DNA of 64,000 nucleotides from RYN-230 sp963718305 (GTDB taxonomy: Bacteria > Actinomycetota > Actinomycetes > Streptosporangiales > Streptosporangiaceae): positions 62,001 through 126,000 of the forward strand of contig CAVQZG010000005.1 in the NCBI GenBank assembly GCA_963718305.1, in the 5' to 3' direction. Shown piece by piece: positions 51,395 through 60,756 of the stretch (the first letter of the stretch is position 1; each line of letters begins with the position of its first letter). The notes under the pieces were generated by a model. It did no database searches and was not told the DNA's origin. It saw nothing but the letters and a program-made list of their open reading frames with translations. The translations under genes and the position numbers were made by a program.

Positions 51395-52915
51395 ATGACA
51401 GCATTGGCAGACCAGAGCACCGCAGCCCGTATAACCGACCCGGATGAGCAGGCGATGACCCTTCCCAGCGAGCTACCGCAGGAGGTCCCGGAGGAAATCC
51501 CGGCGGCCGCGCTTACCGGGGACGGTACCGAGCGGGACCTGGATGTGGGTGCGCTTGATCTGCAGGACCGGCACGCGCTGCGCCGGGTCTCCGGGCTGTC
51601 CACCGAACTCGAGGACGTCAGCGAGGTCGAGTACCGGGCGCTGCGGCTCGAGCGGGTCATCCTGGTCGGCGTATGGACCGAGGGGACGCTGGCCGACGCG
51701 GAGAACTCCCTGCGTGAGCTGTCCCGGCTGGCCGAGACGGCCGGCTCGGTGATCCTGGACGCCCTGGTGCAGCGTCGGGGCCGGCCCGACGCGGCCACCT
51801 ATATCGGCGCCGGCAAGGCGGCCGAGGTGGCGGCGCTGGTCGCCGCGACCGGCGCCGACACGGTGATCTGCGACGGCGAACTGACTCCCAGTCAGCTACG
51901 CCGGCTGGAAGGCGTGGTGAAGGCGAAGGTCATCGACCGGACCGCGCTGATCCTGGATATCTTCGCCCAGCATGCCCGCAGCAAGGAGGGCAAGGCGCAG
52001 GTCGAACTGGCCCAGCTCGAGTACCTGCTGCCCCGGCTGCGGGGCTGGGGCGAGTCGCTGTCCCGGCAGGCCGGCGGCCGGGTGGCCGGCGGCGGCGGCA
52101 TCGGCACCAGGGGCCCGGGCGAAACGAAGATCGAGACGGACCGGCGGCGGATCAGGGCGCGCACGGCCCGGCTGCGGCGCCAGATCGCTGAGATGTCGGT
52201 CGGCCGGCAGGTGCAGCGGCACCAGCGCCGCGACCAGGCCGTCCCGGCGGTGGCCATCGCGGGCTACACCAACGCGGGCAAGTCCAGCCTGCTCAACCAG
52301 CTGACCGGGGCCGGGGTGCTGGTGGATGACTCACTGTTCGCGACCCTGGACCCGTCCGTCCGCCGGGCCCGGACCCCGTCCGGCCGCGGGTTCACGCTGA
52401 CTGACACCGTCGGGTTCGTCCGCCACCTCCCGCACCAGCTGGTCGAGGCGTTCCGGTCCACGCTGGAGGAGGTCGCCGAGGCGGACCTGATCCTGCACGT
52501 GGTGGACGGCAGCGACGCCGATCCGCAGGCGCAGATCTCCGCCGTCCGCGAGGTGCTCGGCGAGATCGGCGCGCGCCAGGTGCCGGAGCTGATCGTGATC
52601 AACAAGGCGGACGCCGCCGATCCGATCGACGTGGAGGCGCTGCGGCGGCAGGAGCCGCACAGCGTGGTCGTGTCCGCACGCACCGGCGAAGGGCTGGAGG
52701 CACTGGCGGCTGCGGTCGAGGCCGCGCTCCCGCGATGGGACCGCGAGGTCAGCGCCGTGGTGCCATACGTGCGGGGCGACCTGGTGGCCCGGGCCCATCA
52801 GGAAGGTGAGGTGCTCGCGCTGCGGCACTGCGCGGCCGGTACCGAGCTGACCGCCCGGGTCCCGCCGGGGCTGGCCGCCGAGATCGACCGCATTGCCGTT
52901 CCCGCGGGAAGCTAA
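51395..52915 (+). CDS. hflX: Ribosome-associated GTPase HflX
   Basis: This 506-residue GTPase splits stalled or stressed 70S ribosomes. The N-terminal HflX domain has RRGRPDAATYIGAGKAAEVA and the linker RQAGGRVAGGGGIGTRGPGE. The G domain has G1 AGYTNAGKSSLLNQL, G2 TLDPSVRRART, G3 TDTVGFVRHLP and G4 VINKADAAD. The 205-base upstream gap contains TTTATTCAG twice (51350 and 51367). In many actinomycetes hflX directly follows dapF; here an inverted four-gene block separates them. Confidence 0.95.
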   Translation: MTALADQSTAARITDPDEQAMTLPSELPQEVPEEIPAAALTGDGTERDLDVGALDLQDRHALRRVSGLSTELEDVSEVEYRALRLERVILVGVWTEGTLADAENSLRELSRLAETAGSVILDALVQRRGRPDAATYIGAGKAAEVAALVAATGADTVICDGELTPSQLRRLEGVVKAKVIDRTALILDIFAQHARSKEGKAQVELAQLEYLLPRLRGWGESLSRQAGGRVAGGGGIGTRGPGETKIETDRRRIRARTARLRRQIAEMSVGRQVQRHQRRDQAVPAVAIAGYTNAGKSSLLNQLTGAGVLVDDSLFATLDPSVRRARTPSGRGFTLTDTVGFVRHLPHQLVEAFRSTLEEVAEADLILHVVDGSDADPQAQISAVREVLGEIGARQVPELIVINKADAADPIDVEALRRQEPHSVVVSARTGEGLEALAAAVEAALPRWDREVSAVVPYVRGDLVARAHQEGEVLALRHCAAGTELTARVPPGLAAEIDRIAVPAGS

Positions 52916-53395
52916 TCCGGGAACTGCACGTGCTGAAGACTCGTGCTGAAGAGCTGTGCACGGAAGCCATGCCAGCGAAGCGCCGGCATGGGAAACTCTG
53001 CGGAGCAGACGACAACGCCACTCCGAACGCGCGGTGAATTCTCGTGAGGGCCTTATCCGGTAAAGCAGAACGAGGCTCCTGGCGGACACGCAGCGCAGCC
53101 AAAACCGCCTTGACCAGCACAGACGGTGAGATCACCGGAAAGGCCGGCAATTTCCGTCCTGCCTTCTTCGTGAACTGCCTGTACAGGGACCCTGTAGTGC
53201 AATACCGTAACTGAACCGATATGTTGGTTGCCGCATCCCGCAGCGCCGCCGTCGGTCGCTCTGGAACCCGTAGTGCCGGGGGCCTGGCGGGGGGCCATCA
53301 GTAGTACGGACGAGCTATGGCAGGTGACCGCGCATGACGCAGGTACGCCCGGTCTGGCACGCTCCCCTCCGGCCCCTCCGTGCCTGGCCGGGGGC
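52916..53395. other. 480-base gap between hflX and hutI
   Basis: CGTGCTGAAGA is directly repeated at 52929-52939 and 52942-52952, just after the hflX stop. A hairpin CCATGCC/GGCATGG (52967-52991), with an inner GCG/CGC stem and AAG loop, may end hflX transcription although no T-run follows. The remainder shows no supported gene. The stretch 53228-53395 is open in frame with hutI but lacks a ribosome binding site. Confidence 0.5.
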
Positions 53396-54613
53396 ATGCC
53401 GGTGACCGTCCGCCTGCTCACCAACATTGGCCGCCTCTGGACCGGGTCCGAGGTGTGGAGCAACGCGGCCATTCTGACCCACAACGACCGCATCGCCTGG
53501 GTGGGCCGGGCCTCGGAACTCCCGGAGAGCCTGCCCGGGGTGGTCGAGGACATCGTCGACGTCGACTCGGTGGAGAACCTGGGCGGCGGCCTGGTCACCC
53601 CAGGCCTGATCGACGCGCACACCCACCCGGTCTACGCGGGCAACCGCTGGGCGGAACTGGCCATGCGGTCGGGTGGCTCCTCAGCCAACGAGATCGCCTC
53701 GGCCGGCGGGGGCATGGCCTCCACCGTCACGGTGACCCGCGGGACCGATCCCTGGACCCTGTGCAACGGGGTGCGGGAGCGGCTCGGCGAATGGCTGCGG
53801 TTCGGGACCACCACGATCGAGGCCAAGACCGGGTATCACCTGACCCGCGACGGTGAGCTTGCCGACGTGCGGATGCTCCGCTCGCTGGAAGGCGAGCCCG
53901 GCATGCCGCGGGTGCACGTGACGTTCCTGGCCGCGCACGCGGTCCCGCCGGAGTTCTTCGGCCGCCGCAACGACTACATCGACGCCGTGGGCACCTGGTG
54001 CTCGGACGCCGCGGCGGTCGGCGCGGACAGCGTGGACGTCTACTGCGAGGAAGGCCGCTTCACCGAGCGGGAAGCCCGCTGGATCCTCAGCGCGGGCCGG
54101 GCGGCCGGCCTGCTGCCGCGGGTGCACGCCTGCGGGGAGAGCCGGACTGGCGCGGCCCGGCTGGCCGCCGAACTGGGCTGCGCGTCCGCGGACGTCCTGC
54201 ACGAGGCCAGTGACGAGGACGTGGCGGCCCTGGCCCAGGCCGGCGTGGCCGCGGTGGTCTGCCCGGGCACGGCTCTGGAGATCGGCAAGAACCCGCCCGT
54301 GCGCGCGCTGCTGGACAAGGGAGTCGCGGTCGCCCTGGGCTCGGACCACTCCCCGGGCGGGAACGGGATCACCTCGATGCCCCTGGTGATCTCGCTGGCC
54401 GTGTCGCAGTTCGGGCTCAGCGTGACCGAGGCCCTGCGGGCCGCCACGCTGGGCGGTGCCCAGGCGCTGCGGGCCCCCGACCGCGGCGCGATGACCCGCG
54501 GCCGCCTGGCCGACATCGTGCTCTGGGACGCCGACCACGAGGGCGCGTTCGCCTGGTCCTACGGGCTCAAGCCGAGCCGGGTGTGGCTCGGCGGCGCACC
54601 GGTCGCCACCTGA
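53396..54613 (+). CDS. hutI: Imidazolonepropionase HutI
   Basis: This 405-residue amidohydrolase opens the imidazolone ring in histidine degradation. Metal ligands are visible in VTPGLIDAHTHPVYAGNRW (HxH), the His of VTFLAAHAVPPEFF, LPRVHACGESRTG and LGSDHSPGGNG (Asp). The conserved FGTTTIEAKTGYHL and GAQALRAPDRGAM are present. The ATG at 53396 is used; a GTG five bases on is possible. No other hut gene is in the window, so histidine catabolism must be completed elsewhere. Confidence 0.92.
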   Translation: MPVTVRLLTNIGRLWTGSEVWSNAAILTHNDRIAWVGRASELPESLPGVVEDIVDVDSVENLGGGLVTPGLIDAHTHPVYAGNRWAELAMRSGGSSANEIASAGGGMASTVTVTRGTDPWTLCNGVRERLGEWLRFGTTTIEAKTGYHLTRDGELADVRMLRSLEGEPGMPRVHVTFLAAHAVPPEFFGRRNDYIDAVGTWCSDAAAVGADSVDVYCEEGRFTEREARWILSAGRAAGLLPRVHACGESRTGAARLAAELGCASADVLHEASDEDVAALAQAGVAAVVCPGTALEIGKNPPVRALLDKGVAVALGSDHSPGGNGITSMPLVISLAVSQFGLSVTEALRAATLGGAQALRAPDRGAMTRGRLADIVLWDADHEGAFAWSYGLKPSRVWLGGAPVAT

Positions 54614-54653
54614 CCCGTCGGACTCACCGGCGGCCGTATGGCATGCTGCCGCT

Positions 54654-55640
54654 ATGCCTTCCGCTGCGCGTTCTTCCTCCATGGCCTCTCCGGCGGACAT
54701 CGCCGGCGTCAGCGTCGTCGTGGGGGAGGAGGACCTGCTGGTCGAGCGGGCGGTGGCGCGCCTGGTCGCGGCCGCGGGGCCGGTGGAGGACGTGCGCCAC
54801 GTGCAGGCCGCGGGGCTGCGGCCCGGCGAGCTGGCCTCGATGACCGCGCCCTCCCTGTTCGGCGGAGGGTGCGTCATCGTGCTGCACGGCACCGCCGACG
54901 CCGCGAAGAACGTGGCCGACGAGATCGCCAGCCTCGCGGGGGATCCGCCGCCCGAGACCGTCCTGGTGCTCACCCACGCCGGCGGGGCCAAGGGGAAGGC
55001 TCTCCTCGCCGCGCTGGGCAAGCGCGGCGCCCGGATGATCGAGTGCCAGAAGGTGACCCGGCTCGGCGAGCGGATGCAGTTCATCCGGGGCGAGTTCCGC
55101 CAGGCGGGGCGGACCATCGAGGAAAGCGGCGTGCGGGCCCTGCTCGACGCCCTGGGCAACGACCTGCGTGAGCTGGCCGCCGCGTGCTCGCAGCTGGCCG
55201 CGGATACCACCGGGGTGATCGACCAGGCCGTGGTGGCCCGCTACTACCGGGGCCGGGCCGAGGCGAGTGGCTTCACCGTGGCCGACCGGGCCGTCGAGGG
55301 ACGTCTGGGCGAGGCGCTGGAGCTGCTGCGCTGGGCGCTGGCGGTCGGGGTGTCACCCGTGCTGATCACCAGCGGCCTGGCTCAGGGAGTACGCCTGCTG
55401 GGCCGGGTGGGCAGTGCCCCGAAGGGCCAGCCGGACGCGGCCGTGGCCGCCGAGGTCGGCGCGCCCCCGTGGAAAGTGGACCGCGTCCGGCAGCAGCTGC
55501 GGGGCTGGACCCCGGAAGGGGTGGCCCGCGCCCTGGCCGTCGTGGCCCGGGCGGACGCTCAGGTCAAAGGAGAGGGAACGAGCGCCGGCTACGCCCTGGA
55601 GGTAGCCATCCGCGACATCGTGGCCTGCCGGGCCCGTTAG
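54654..55640 (+). CDS. holA: DNA polymerase III delta subunit HolA
   Basis: This 328-residue clamp-loader subunit opens the beta clamp. It begins with the AAA+-like fold (VSVVVGEEDLLVERAVARLV) and has SMTAPSLFGGGCVIVLHGTA and ARMIECQKVTRLGERMQFIR. The delta C-terminal helices include LRELAAACSQLAADTTGVI and EALELLRWALAVGVSPVLIT. Length and its position opposite rpsT are as in other actinomycetes. A bidirectional terminator follows two bases after the stop. Confidence 0.93.
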   Translation: MPSAARSSSMASPADIAGVSVVVGEEDLLVERAVARLVAAAGPVEDVRHVQAAGLRPGELASMTAPSLFGGGCVIVLHGTADAAKNVADEIASLAGDPPPETVLVLTHAGGAKGKALLAALGKRGARMIECQKVTRLGERMQFIRGEFRQAGRTIEESGVRALLDALGNDLRELAAACSQLAADTTGVIDQAVVARYYRGRAEASGFTVADRAVEGRLGEALELLRWALAVGVSPVLITSGLAQGVRLLGRVGSAPKGQPDAAVAAEVGAPPWKVDRVRQQLRGWTPEGVARALAVVARADAQVKGEGTSAGYALEVAIRDIVACRAR

Positions 55641-55641
55641 C

Positions 55642-55669
55642 GCGCGGCCTGAGTGAGCTCAGGCCGCGC
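55642..55669. terminator. Bidirectional terminator between holA and rpsT
   Basis: GCGCGGCCTGAG (55642-55653) pairs perfectly with CTCAGGCCGCGC (55658-55669) across TGAG. It occupies the 50-base gap between the convergent genes and can stop transcription from both sides; no U-tract is present, as often in high-GC genomes. Confidence 0.85.
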
Positions 55670-55690
55670 TCTGGTTACGCGAGCGGCGTT

Positions 55691-55963
55691 TCAGGCCGCG
55701 TTCTGCAGCTCGGCGCAGCGGTGGGCGATGGCCGACTTGCGGTTGGCGGCCTGGTTCTTGTGGATGACGCCCTTGCTGGCCGCCTTGTCGAGGTTACGGC
55801 AGGCGGCGCGCATGGCCACGGTGGCCGCATCGAGGTCGCCGGCGTCGGCCGCCTCGCGGAACTTGCGCACTGAGCTCTTCAGCGACGTCTTCACGGCCTT
55901 GTTGCGCTGCCGGTGCTTCTCGTTCTGCTTGTTGCGCTTGATCTGGGACTTGATGTTCGCCAC
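55691..55963 (-). CDS. rpsT: Ribosomal protein S20
   Basis: This 90-residue S20 binds 16S rRNA in the 30S subunit. It starts at GTG 55963 with GTGAGG about eight bases upstream. The sequence is typical: MANIKSQIKRNKQNEKHRQR, SLKSSVRKFREAADAGDLDA and KGVIHKNQAANRKSAIAHR. It is divergent from lepA across 250 bases that must contain both promoters; I cannot point to clear boxes there. Confidence 0.97.
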   Translation of the reverse strand: MANIKSQIKRNKQNEKHRQRNKAVKTSLKSSVRKFREAADAGDLDAATVAMRAACRNLDKAASKGVIHKNQAANRKSAIAHRCAELQNAA

Positions 55964-56213
55964 GCGGAAGCCTCACTCGGGATCTCGTCTGGGTGCCGGG
56001 GCCGGGGACGTACCGTCGCGCCCGGCCGCGCCACGCGCCGACAGCATGATCCAGCGGCAGCAGGGGCAACGGCGGCAGCGCTTACGCTCCGACGAGGCAG
56101 GATAGCCTATCGGGCAGTGCGGCTCAAAACTGGTGCGGGCGGGGGCCTGGGCACCAGCTCCCGCGTGCGACCATGAAAGACACCGAACCCAACACGAACC
56201 AGGCGGATTTCCT

Positions 56214-58127
56214 GTGCCAGCAGTGCCCGAGAAGGTCCTTCCGGATGGTGCGCAGCCCGCGACCAGTCCCGGTCATACCGACCTGGGCATTATCAGGAAC
56301 TTCTGCATCATCGCGCACATCGACCACGGCAAGTCCACTCTGGCGGACCGCATGCTGCAGCTCACCGGCGTGGTGACGGACCGCCAGATGCGGGCCCAGT
56401 ACCTGGACCGGATGGACATCGAGCGCGAGCGGGGCATCACCATCAAGAGCCAGGCCGTCCGGCTGCCCTGGACCGGCCCGGATGGCCGCGACTACGTGCT
56501 CAACCTCATCGACACCCCGGGCCACGTGGACTTCACCTACGAGGTGTCCCGCTCGCTGGCCGCCTGCGAGGGCGCCATCCTGCTGGTCGACGCGGCCCAG
56601 GGCATCGAGGCCCAGACGCTGGCCAACCTGTACCTGGCCCTCGAGGCCGACCTGCACATCATCCCCGTGCTGAACAAGATCGACTTGCCCGCGGCCCAGC
56701 CCGACCTCTACGCGGAGGAACTGGCCAGCATTATCGGCTGCGCCCCCGGCGACGTGCTCCGCGTCTCGGCCAAGACCGGCGAGGGGGTGCAGGACCTGCT
56801 CAACGCCGTGGTTCAGCAGGTCCCCGCGCCGCGGGGCAACCCGGACGCACCGGCCCGCGCGCTGATCTTCGATTCGGTCTATGACTCTTACCGGGGCGTG
56901 GTCACCTACGTGCGGGTGATGGACGGCCGCCTGACCCGGCGGGAGAAGAGCCTGATGATGTCGACCGGGGCGGCGCACGACACGCTCGAGGTCGGGGTGA
57001 TCTCACCCGAGCCGGTGCCGTCGGAGAGCCTGGGCGCGGGTGAAGTGGGCTACCTCATCACCGGGGTCAAGGACGTCCGGCAGGCCCGGGTCGGCGACAC
57101 CGTCACCAGCGCCGCGCGACCCGCGGCCGAGGCCCTGCCCGGATATGACCACCCGCGGCCCATGGTGTTCTCCGGCCTGTACCCGCTGGACGGCGACGAC
57201 TACCCGGAACTGCGCGACGCCCTCGACAAGCTGCGGCTGAACGACGCGGCGCTGGTCTACGAGCCGGAAACGTCCACCGCGCTGGGCTTCGGCTTCCGGT
57301 GCGGGTTCCTGGGGCTGCTGCACATGGAGATCGTCCGGGAGCGGCTGGAGCGGGAGTTCGATCTGTCGCTCATCTCCACCGCGCCCAACGTGGTCTACCG
57401 GGTGGTCCTGGAATCCGGTGCCGAGCTCCAGGTCACCAACCCCAGCGACTTCCCGAGCGGCACCCCCGGGTCAGCCCTCCCCTCCGGGCATCCGTCCGGC
57501 GGCAAGATCGCGAAGGTGTTCGAGCCCGTGGTCCGGGCGACGGTGCTGGCCCCGTCCGACTACATCGGGACGATCATGGAACTGTGCCAGGGCCGGCGGG
57601 GTGCGCTGCTGGGCATGGAGTACCTGTCCGCCGACCGGGTCGAGATCCGCTACACCATGCCGCTCGCGGAGATCATCTTCGACTTCTTCGACCAGCTGAA
57701 GTCACGCACCCGCGGGTACGCATCGCTGGACTACGAGCCGGACGGTGAGCAGGAGGCCGACCTGGTCAAGGTGGACATCCTGCTCCAGGGGCAGCCGGTC
57801 GACGCGTTCAGCCAGATCGTGCACGACGACAAGGCCCGTGAGTACGGCCTGGCCATGACCTCCCGGCTGCGCGAGCTGATCCCGCGCCAGCAGTTCGAGG
57901 TGCCGATCCAGGCCGCGATCGGCGCCAAGATCATCGCCCGGGAGAACATCCGCGCGCTGCGCAAGGACGTCCTGGCCAAGTGCTACGGCGGTGACATCAC
58001 CCGCAAGCGCAAGCTGCTGGAACGGCAGAAGGAAGGCAAGAAGCGGATGAAGACCATCGGCCGGGTCGAAGTCCCGCAGGAAGCCTTCGTCGCGGCCCTG
58101 TCCACCACACCGGAGCGGGCCCGCTAA
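56214..58127 (+). CDS. lepA: Elongation factor 4 (LepA)
   Basis: This 637-residue translational GTPase starts at GTG 56214 with GGCGGA upstream; earlier starts at 56133 are less likely. The G motifs are IIAHIDHGKSTLADRMLQLT, RERGITIKSQAV, IDTPGHVDFTYEV and VLNKIDLPAAQPD. The LepA-specific C-terminal domain has YGGDITRKRKLLERQKEGKK. A short insert (SGTPGSALPSGHPSGG) lies in the region before KIAKVFEPVV. It back-translocates or remodels stalled ribosomes. Confidence 0.96.
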   Translation: MPAVPEKVLPDGAQPATSPGHTDLGIIRNFCIIAHIDHGKSTLADRMLQLTGVVTDRQMRAQYLDRMDIERERGITIKSQAVRLPWTGPDGRDYVLNLIDTPGHVDFTYEVSRSLAACEGAILLVDAAQGIEAQTLANLYLALEADLHIIPVLNKIDLPAAQPDLYAEELASIIGCAPGDVLRVSAKTGEGVQDLLNAVVQQVPAPRGNPDAPARALIFDSVYDSYRGVVTYVRVMDGRLTRREKSLMMSTGAAHDTLEVGVISPEPVPSESLGAGEVGYLITGVKDVRQARVGDTVTSAARPAAEALPGYDHPRPMVFSGLYPLDGDDYPELRDALDKLRLNDAALVYEPETSTALGFGFRCGFLGLLHMEIVRERLEREFDLSLISTAPNVVYRVVLESGAELQVTNPSDFPSGTPGSALPSGHPSGGKIAKVFEPVVRATVLAPSDYIGTIMELCQGRRGALLGMEYLSADRVEIRYTMPLAEIIFDFFDQLKSRTRGYASLDYEPDGEQEADLVKVDILLQGQPVDAFSQIVHDDKAREYGLAMTSRLRELIPRQQFEVPIQAAIGAKIIARENIRALRKDVLAKCYGGDITRKRKLLERQKEGKKRMKTIGRVEVPQEAFVAALSTTPERAR

Positions 58128-58149
58128 CCCGCCGGCCCGGCCGCTTTCC

Positions 58150-58692
58150 TCAGTTCCCCGGGCCCGGCGGCGGGCCCGGGAAGGGGTGCGACACAGGCCC
58201 GGAGTGCCCGACCCGCACCATGGCTGCCGCGCCGAGGGCCACGACCAGCACGAACAGGATGATCGCCACCCAGCCCAGGATCAGGCCGGCCAGGGCCAGG
58301 CCGCTGCCGTGCTCGCCGGTCCGCCGGATCTGGCCGCGCGCCATGTGGCCGAGGATCACCGCCGGGATCGCGGTCAGCCCCAGGGTGAAGAACTCCGCTA
58401 TCCCGCAGACCAGCGCGGCGACGGCCAGCGAGCTGGTCCCCGTCACGACGGGAGCGGGCGCCCTGAACAGGGCCAGCCCGCCGCCGGGCAGCTGGCTCGT
58501 CACCTGAGCCAGGTCCCCGTGGGTGCGTGCGGTGTAGACCCGGTGCAGGTGATCGTCGTACTCGTCTTTGGTGAGCCGGCCCGCGGCGAACCCCGATTTC
58601 AGTACCTCGGCCGCACGATCCCGGTCCACGTCCGAGGCTCGCATTGCGGCGTGCCCGTAGACCGGGCCCCCATATCCAGACCAGCTTGTCAT
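58150..58692 (-). CDS. DUF1707 and DUF4190 domain membrane protein
   Basis: This 180-residue protein starts at ATG 58692. The DUF1707 part reads MRASDVDRDRAAEVLKSGFA, then GRLTKDEYDDHLHRVYTART and HGDLAQVTSQLPGG. Two TM segments of DUF4190 type follow (SLAVAALVCGIAEFFTLGLT and LALAGLILGWVAIILFVLVV). The tail is Pro/Gly-rich. It is probably a small cell-envelope protein of unknown function, the second DUF1707 protein in the window. It is convergent with lepA. Confidence 0.87.
   Translation of the reverse strand: MTSWSGYGGPVYGHAAMRASDVDRDRAAEVLKSGFAAGRLTKDEYDDHLHRVYTARTHGDLAQVTSQLPGGGLALFRAPAPVVTGTSSLAVAALVCGIAEFFTLGLTAIPAVILGHMARGQIRRTGEHGSGLALAGLILGWVAIILFVLVVALGAAAMVRVGHSGPVSHPFPGPPPGPGN
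58157..58180. terminator. Hairpin at the convergent lepA/DUF1707 ends
   Basis: CCCGGGCCCG (58157-58166) pairs perfectly with CGGGCCCGGG (58171-58180) over GCGG. It begins 30 bases after the lepA stop and lies within the last codons (PGPPPGPGN) of the convergent gene, so it may terminate lepA transcription. Confidence 0.55.
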
Positions 58693-58850
58693 CGACGCCT
58701 CCCGCCGGAGTGGCTCCGTCCCAGGATAACCACGCGCGGCGGTCGGTGAACCGTCCGGAAGCCCCCGCGCCCCGGAAATCAGTGCCCCCGGGAAATTAGG
58801 GCCCGGGAAACCGGTTCGCCCGGCGCTGCGGTGTCGAATACCGTGCAGGA

Positions 58851-59516
58851 GTGAGCGCGCAGGTGATCTCGGTAAACACGGGCCACGGCCAGGAGGTTGA
58901 CTGGGCGGGGCGGATCGGCCGTACCGCGATCGACAAGCGGCCCCGCAGCGGGCCGGTGGCCATCGGGTGGCTCGGTGCCGACGACGACGAGCAGATGGAC
59001 AAGCGTCATCACGGTGGCCCTGACCAGGCCGTGTATGCCTACGCCCGGGAAGACCTGGACTGGTGGACCGAGCAGCTCGGCCGGGAGCTGCCCAACGGCG
59101 TGTTCGGGGAGAACATCACCTCGGCCGGGCTGGACATTTCCGGGGCGCTGATCGGCGAGACCTGGCAGCTGGGCACCGCCGTGGTGCAGATTGCGTCGGT
59201 ACGCATCCCGTGCGGCACCTTCGCGGGCTGGATGGGCGAGCGGGCCTGGGTGAAACGGTTCGCCGCCGCGGGCCGCCCCGGCGCTTACCTGCGTGTCCTC
59301 GAAGAAGGGGTAGCTGGGACGGGCGACCCCATTGAGGTCCTCTCGCGACCGCCGGACAGCGTGACCGTGGCCGGGGCGATGCGTGCCTACTACGGGGACA
59401 CTGACCTGATGAGGCAGCTGCTCCACGCTCCGGGGCTTGACCCGGGGTGGCAGGAGATGGCGGTCTCGGTGCTCGGCCGGCAGCAGGAAGCCCGGCAGCA
59501 AGAAGCCCTGGGCTGA
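58851..59516 (+). CDS. MOSC domain protein (YiiM-like)
   Basis: This 221-residue protein starts at GTG 58851 with AGGAG just upstream. The MOSC pattern is clear: DKRHHGGPDQAVYAYAREDL, LPNGVFGENITSAGLDISGA and the conserved Cys in VRIPCGTFAGWMGERAWVKR. Relatives reduce N-hydroxylated bases or handle molybdenum-bound sulfur. Without the molybdenum-cofactor genes nearby only the domain assignment is safe. hemW starts one base after its stop. Confidence 0.88.
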   Translation: MSAQVISVNTGHGQEVDWAGRIGRTAIDKRPRSGPVAIGWLGADDDEQMDKRHHGGPDQAVYAYAREDLDWWTEQLGRELPNGVFGENITSAGLDISGALIGETWQLGTAVVQIASVRIPCGTFAGWMGERAWVKRFAAAGRPGAYLRVLEEGVAGTGDPIEVLSRPPDSVTVAGAMRAYYGDTDLMRQLLHAPGLDPGWQEMAVSVLGRQQEARQQEALG

Positions 59517-59517
59517 C

Positions 59518-60738
59518 GTGCCTGGAGTACTTCCCCCCGGGACGCCCGTCCCCGCCGACGGCATGCTGCCTCCCGGGGCCGCCGCCCAGCTCGGCCAGCG
59601 CCCGTTCGGGTTCTACGTGCATGTGCCGTTCTGCCAGCGCCGCTGCGGTTACTGCGACTTCAACACCTACACCGCCGCCGAGCTCGGGCCGGGGGTCTCC
59701 CGGGACACCTACCCGGCGCTGGCGGCCGCGGAGGTCCGGCTGGCCCGCCGGGTGCTGGGCGACGCGGGCGGCCCGGTGGCCACCGTGTTCTTCGGTGGCG
59801 GTACCCCCACCCTCCTGCCGGCTGACCAGCTCGGCGAGATCCTGCGGGTCATCGAGGGTGAATTCGGGCTGGCCCCGGGGGCCGAGATTACCGTCGAAGC
59901 CAACCCGGAGAGCGTGGACGAGAAATCCCTGGCCGCCCTGCGGAAGGCGGGGTTCACCCGGATCTCCCTGGGCATGCAGAGCGCCGCGCCGCACGTGCTG
60001 GCCGTGCTGGACCGGGTGCACGAGCCGGGCCGGCCGGCCCGCTGCGCCCAGTGGGCCCGGGAGGCGGGCTTTGACCACGTCAGCCTGGACCTCATCTACG
60101 GCACCCCGGGGGAGACCGACGCGGACTGGCGGCAGTCGCTGGAGGCGGCCCTGGCCGCGGGCCCGGACCATATCTCCGCATACGCGCTGATCGTTGAGGA
60201 AGGCACCCGGCTTGCGGCCCAGGTCCGCCGGGGTGAGGTAGCCGTCCCGGACGACGAGGCCATGGCCGATCGTTACCTGGCCGCGGACGAGCTCCTGTCG
60301 GCCCGGGGACTGGGCTGGTACGAGGTGTCCAACTGGGCCGCCGCGCCGGAGGCCCGCTGCCAGCACAATCTCCTGTACTGGACGGGGGGCCACTGGTGGG
60401 GCGTGGGACCGGGCGCGCACAGCCATGTGGGCGGGGTCCGCTGGTGGAACGTGAAGCACCCGGCCGCCTACGCGGCCCGGCTCACCGCCGGGACCAGTCC
60501 GGGCCTGGCCCGCGAGGTGCTCACCGGGCCGGAACGCAGGCTGGAGGAGATCATGCTGCTCACCCGGCTGGACTCAGGGTGCCCGGTCGGGCTGCTCGCC
60601 CCGGCCGGCCAGGGCACCGCGCGCACGGCGGTAGCGGACGGGCTGGCCGAGGAGGGCGCTTACGCCGCGGGCCGGGTCGTGCTGACCAGCCGCGGGCGGC
60701 TGCTCGCCGACGCTGTCATCCGCGGCCTCACCGACTGA
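59518..60738 (+). CDS. hemW: Radical SAM heme chaperone HemW
   Basis: This 406-residue protein starts at GTG 59518, one base after the MOSC stop. The radical-SAM CxxxCxxC is VPFCQRRCGYCDFNTY. TVFFGGGTPTLLPADQLGEI, VEANPESVDEKSLAALRKAG and FTRISLGMQSAAPHVLAVLD follow, and the HemN_C region has WYEVSNWAAAPEARCQHNLL. HemW carries heme and inserts it into respiratory enzymes; it is often misnamed coproporphyrinogen oxidase. Its position between lepA and hrcA-dnaJ is the usual one. Confidence 0.93.
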   Translation: MPGVLPPGTPVPADGMLPPGAAAQLGQRPFGFYVHVPFCQRRCGYCDFNTYTAAELGPGVSRDTYPALAAAEVRLARRVLGDAGGPVATVFFGGGTPTLLPADQLGEILRVIEGEFGLAPGAEITVEANPESVDEKSLAALRKAGFTRISLGMQSAAPHVLAVLDRVHEPGRPARCAQWAREAGFDHVSLDLIYGTPGETDADWRQSLEAALAAGPDHISAYALIVEEGTRLAAQVRRGEVAVPDDEAMADRYLAADELLSARGLGWYEVSNWAAAPEARCQHNLLYWTGGHWWGVGPGAHSHVGGVRWWNVKHPAAYAARLTAGTSPGLAREVLTGPERRLEEIMLLTRLDSGCPVGLLAPAGQGTARTAVADGLAEEGAYAAGRVVLTSRGRLLADAVIRGLTD

Positions 60739-60756
60739 CTCCCGCCCGGCCCAGGG

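Noticed and set aside
53053..53622. Minus-strand open frame in the hflX-hutI gap
   Set aside because: It overlaps the start of hutI antisense, and no family or initiation signal is recognisable.
56173..56376. ATG-started frame MKDTEPNTNQ before lepA
   Set aside because: It overlaps the LepA G domain in another frame and ends as Ser/Arg/Pro noise; the GTG at 56214 explains the region better.
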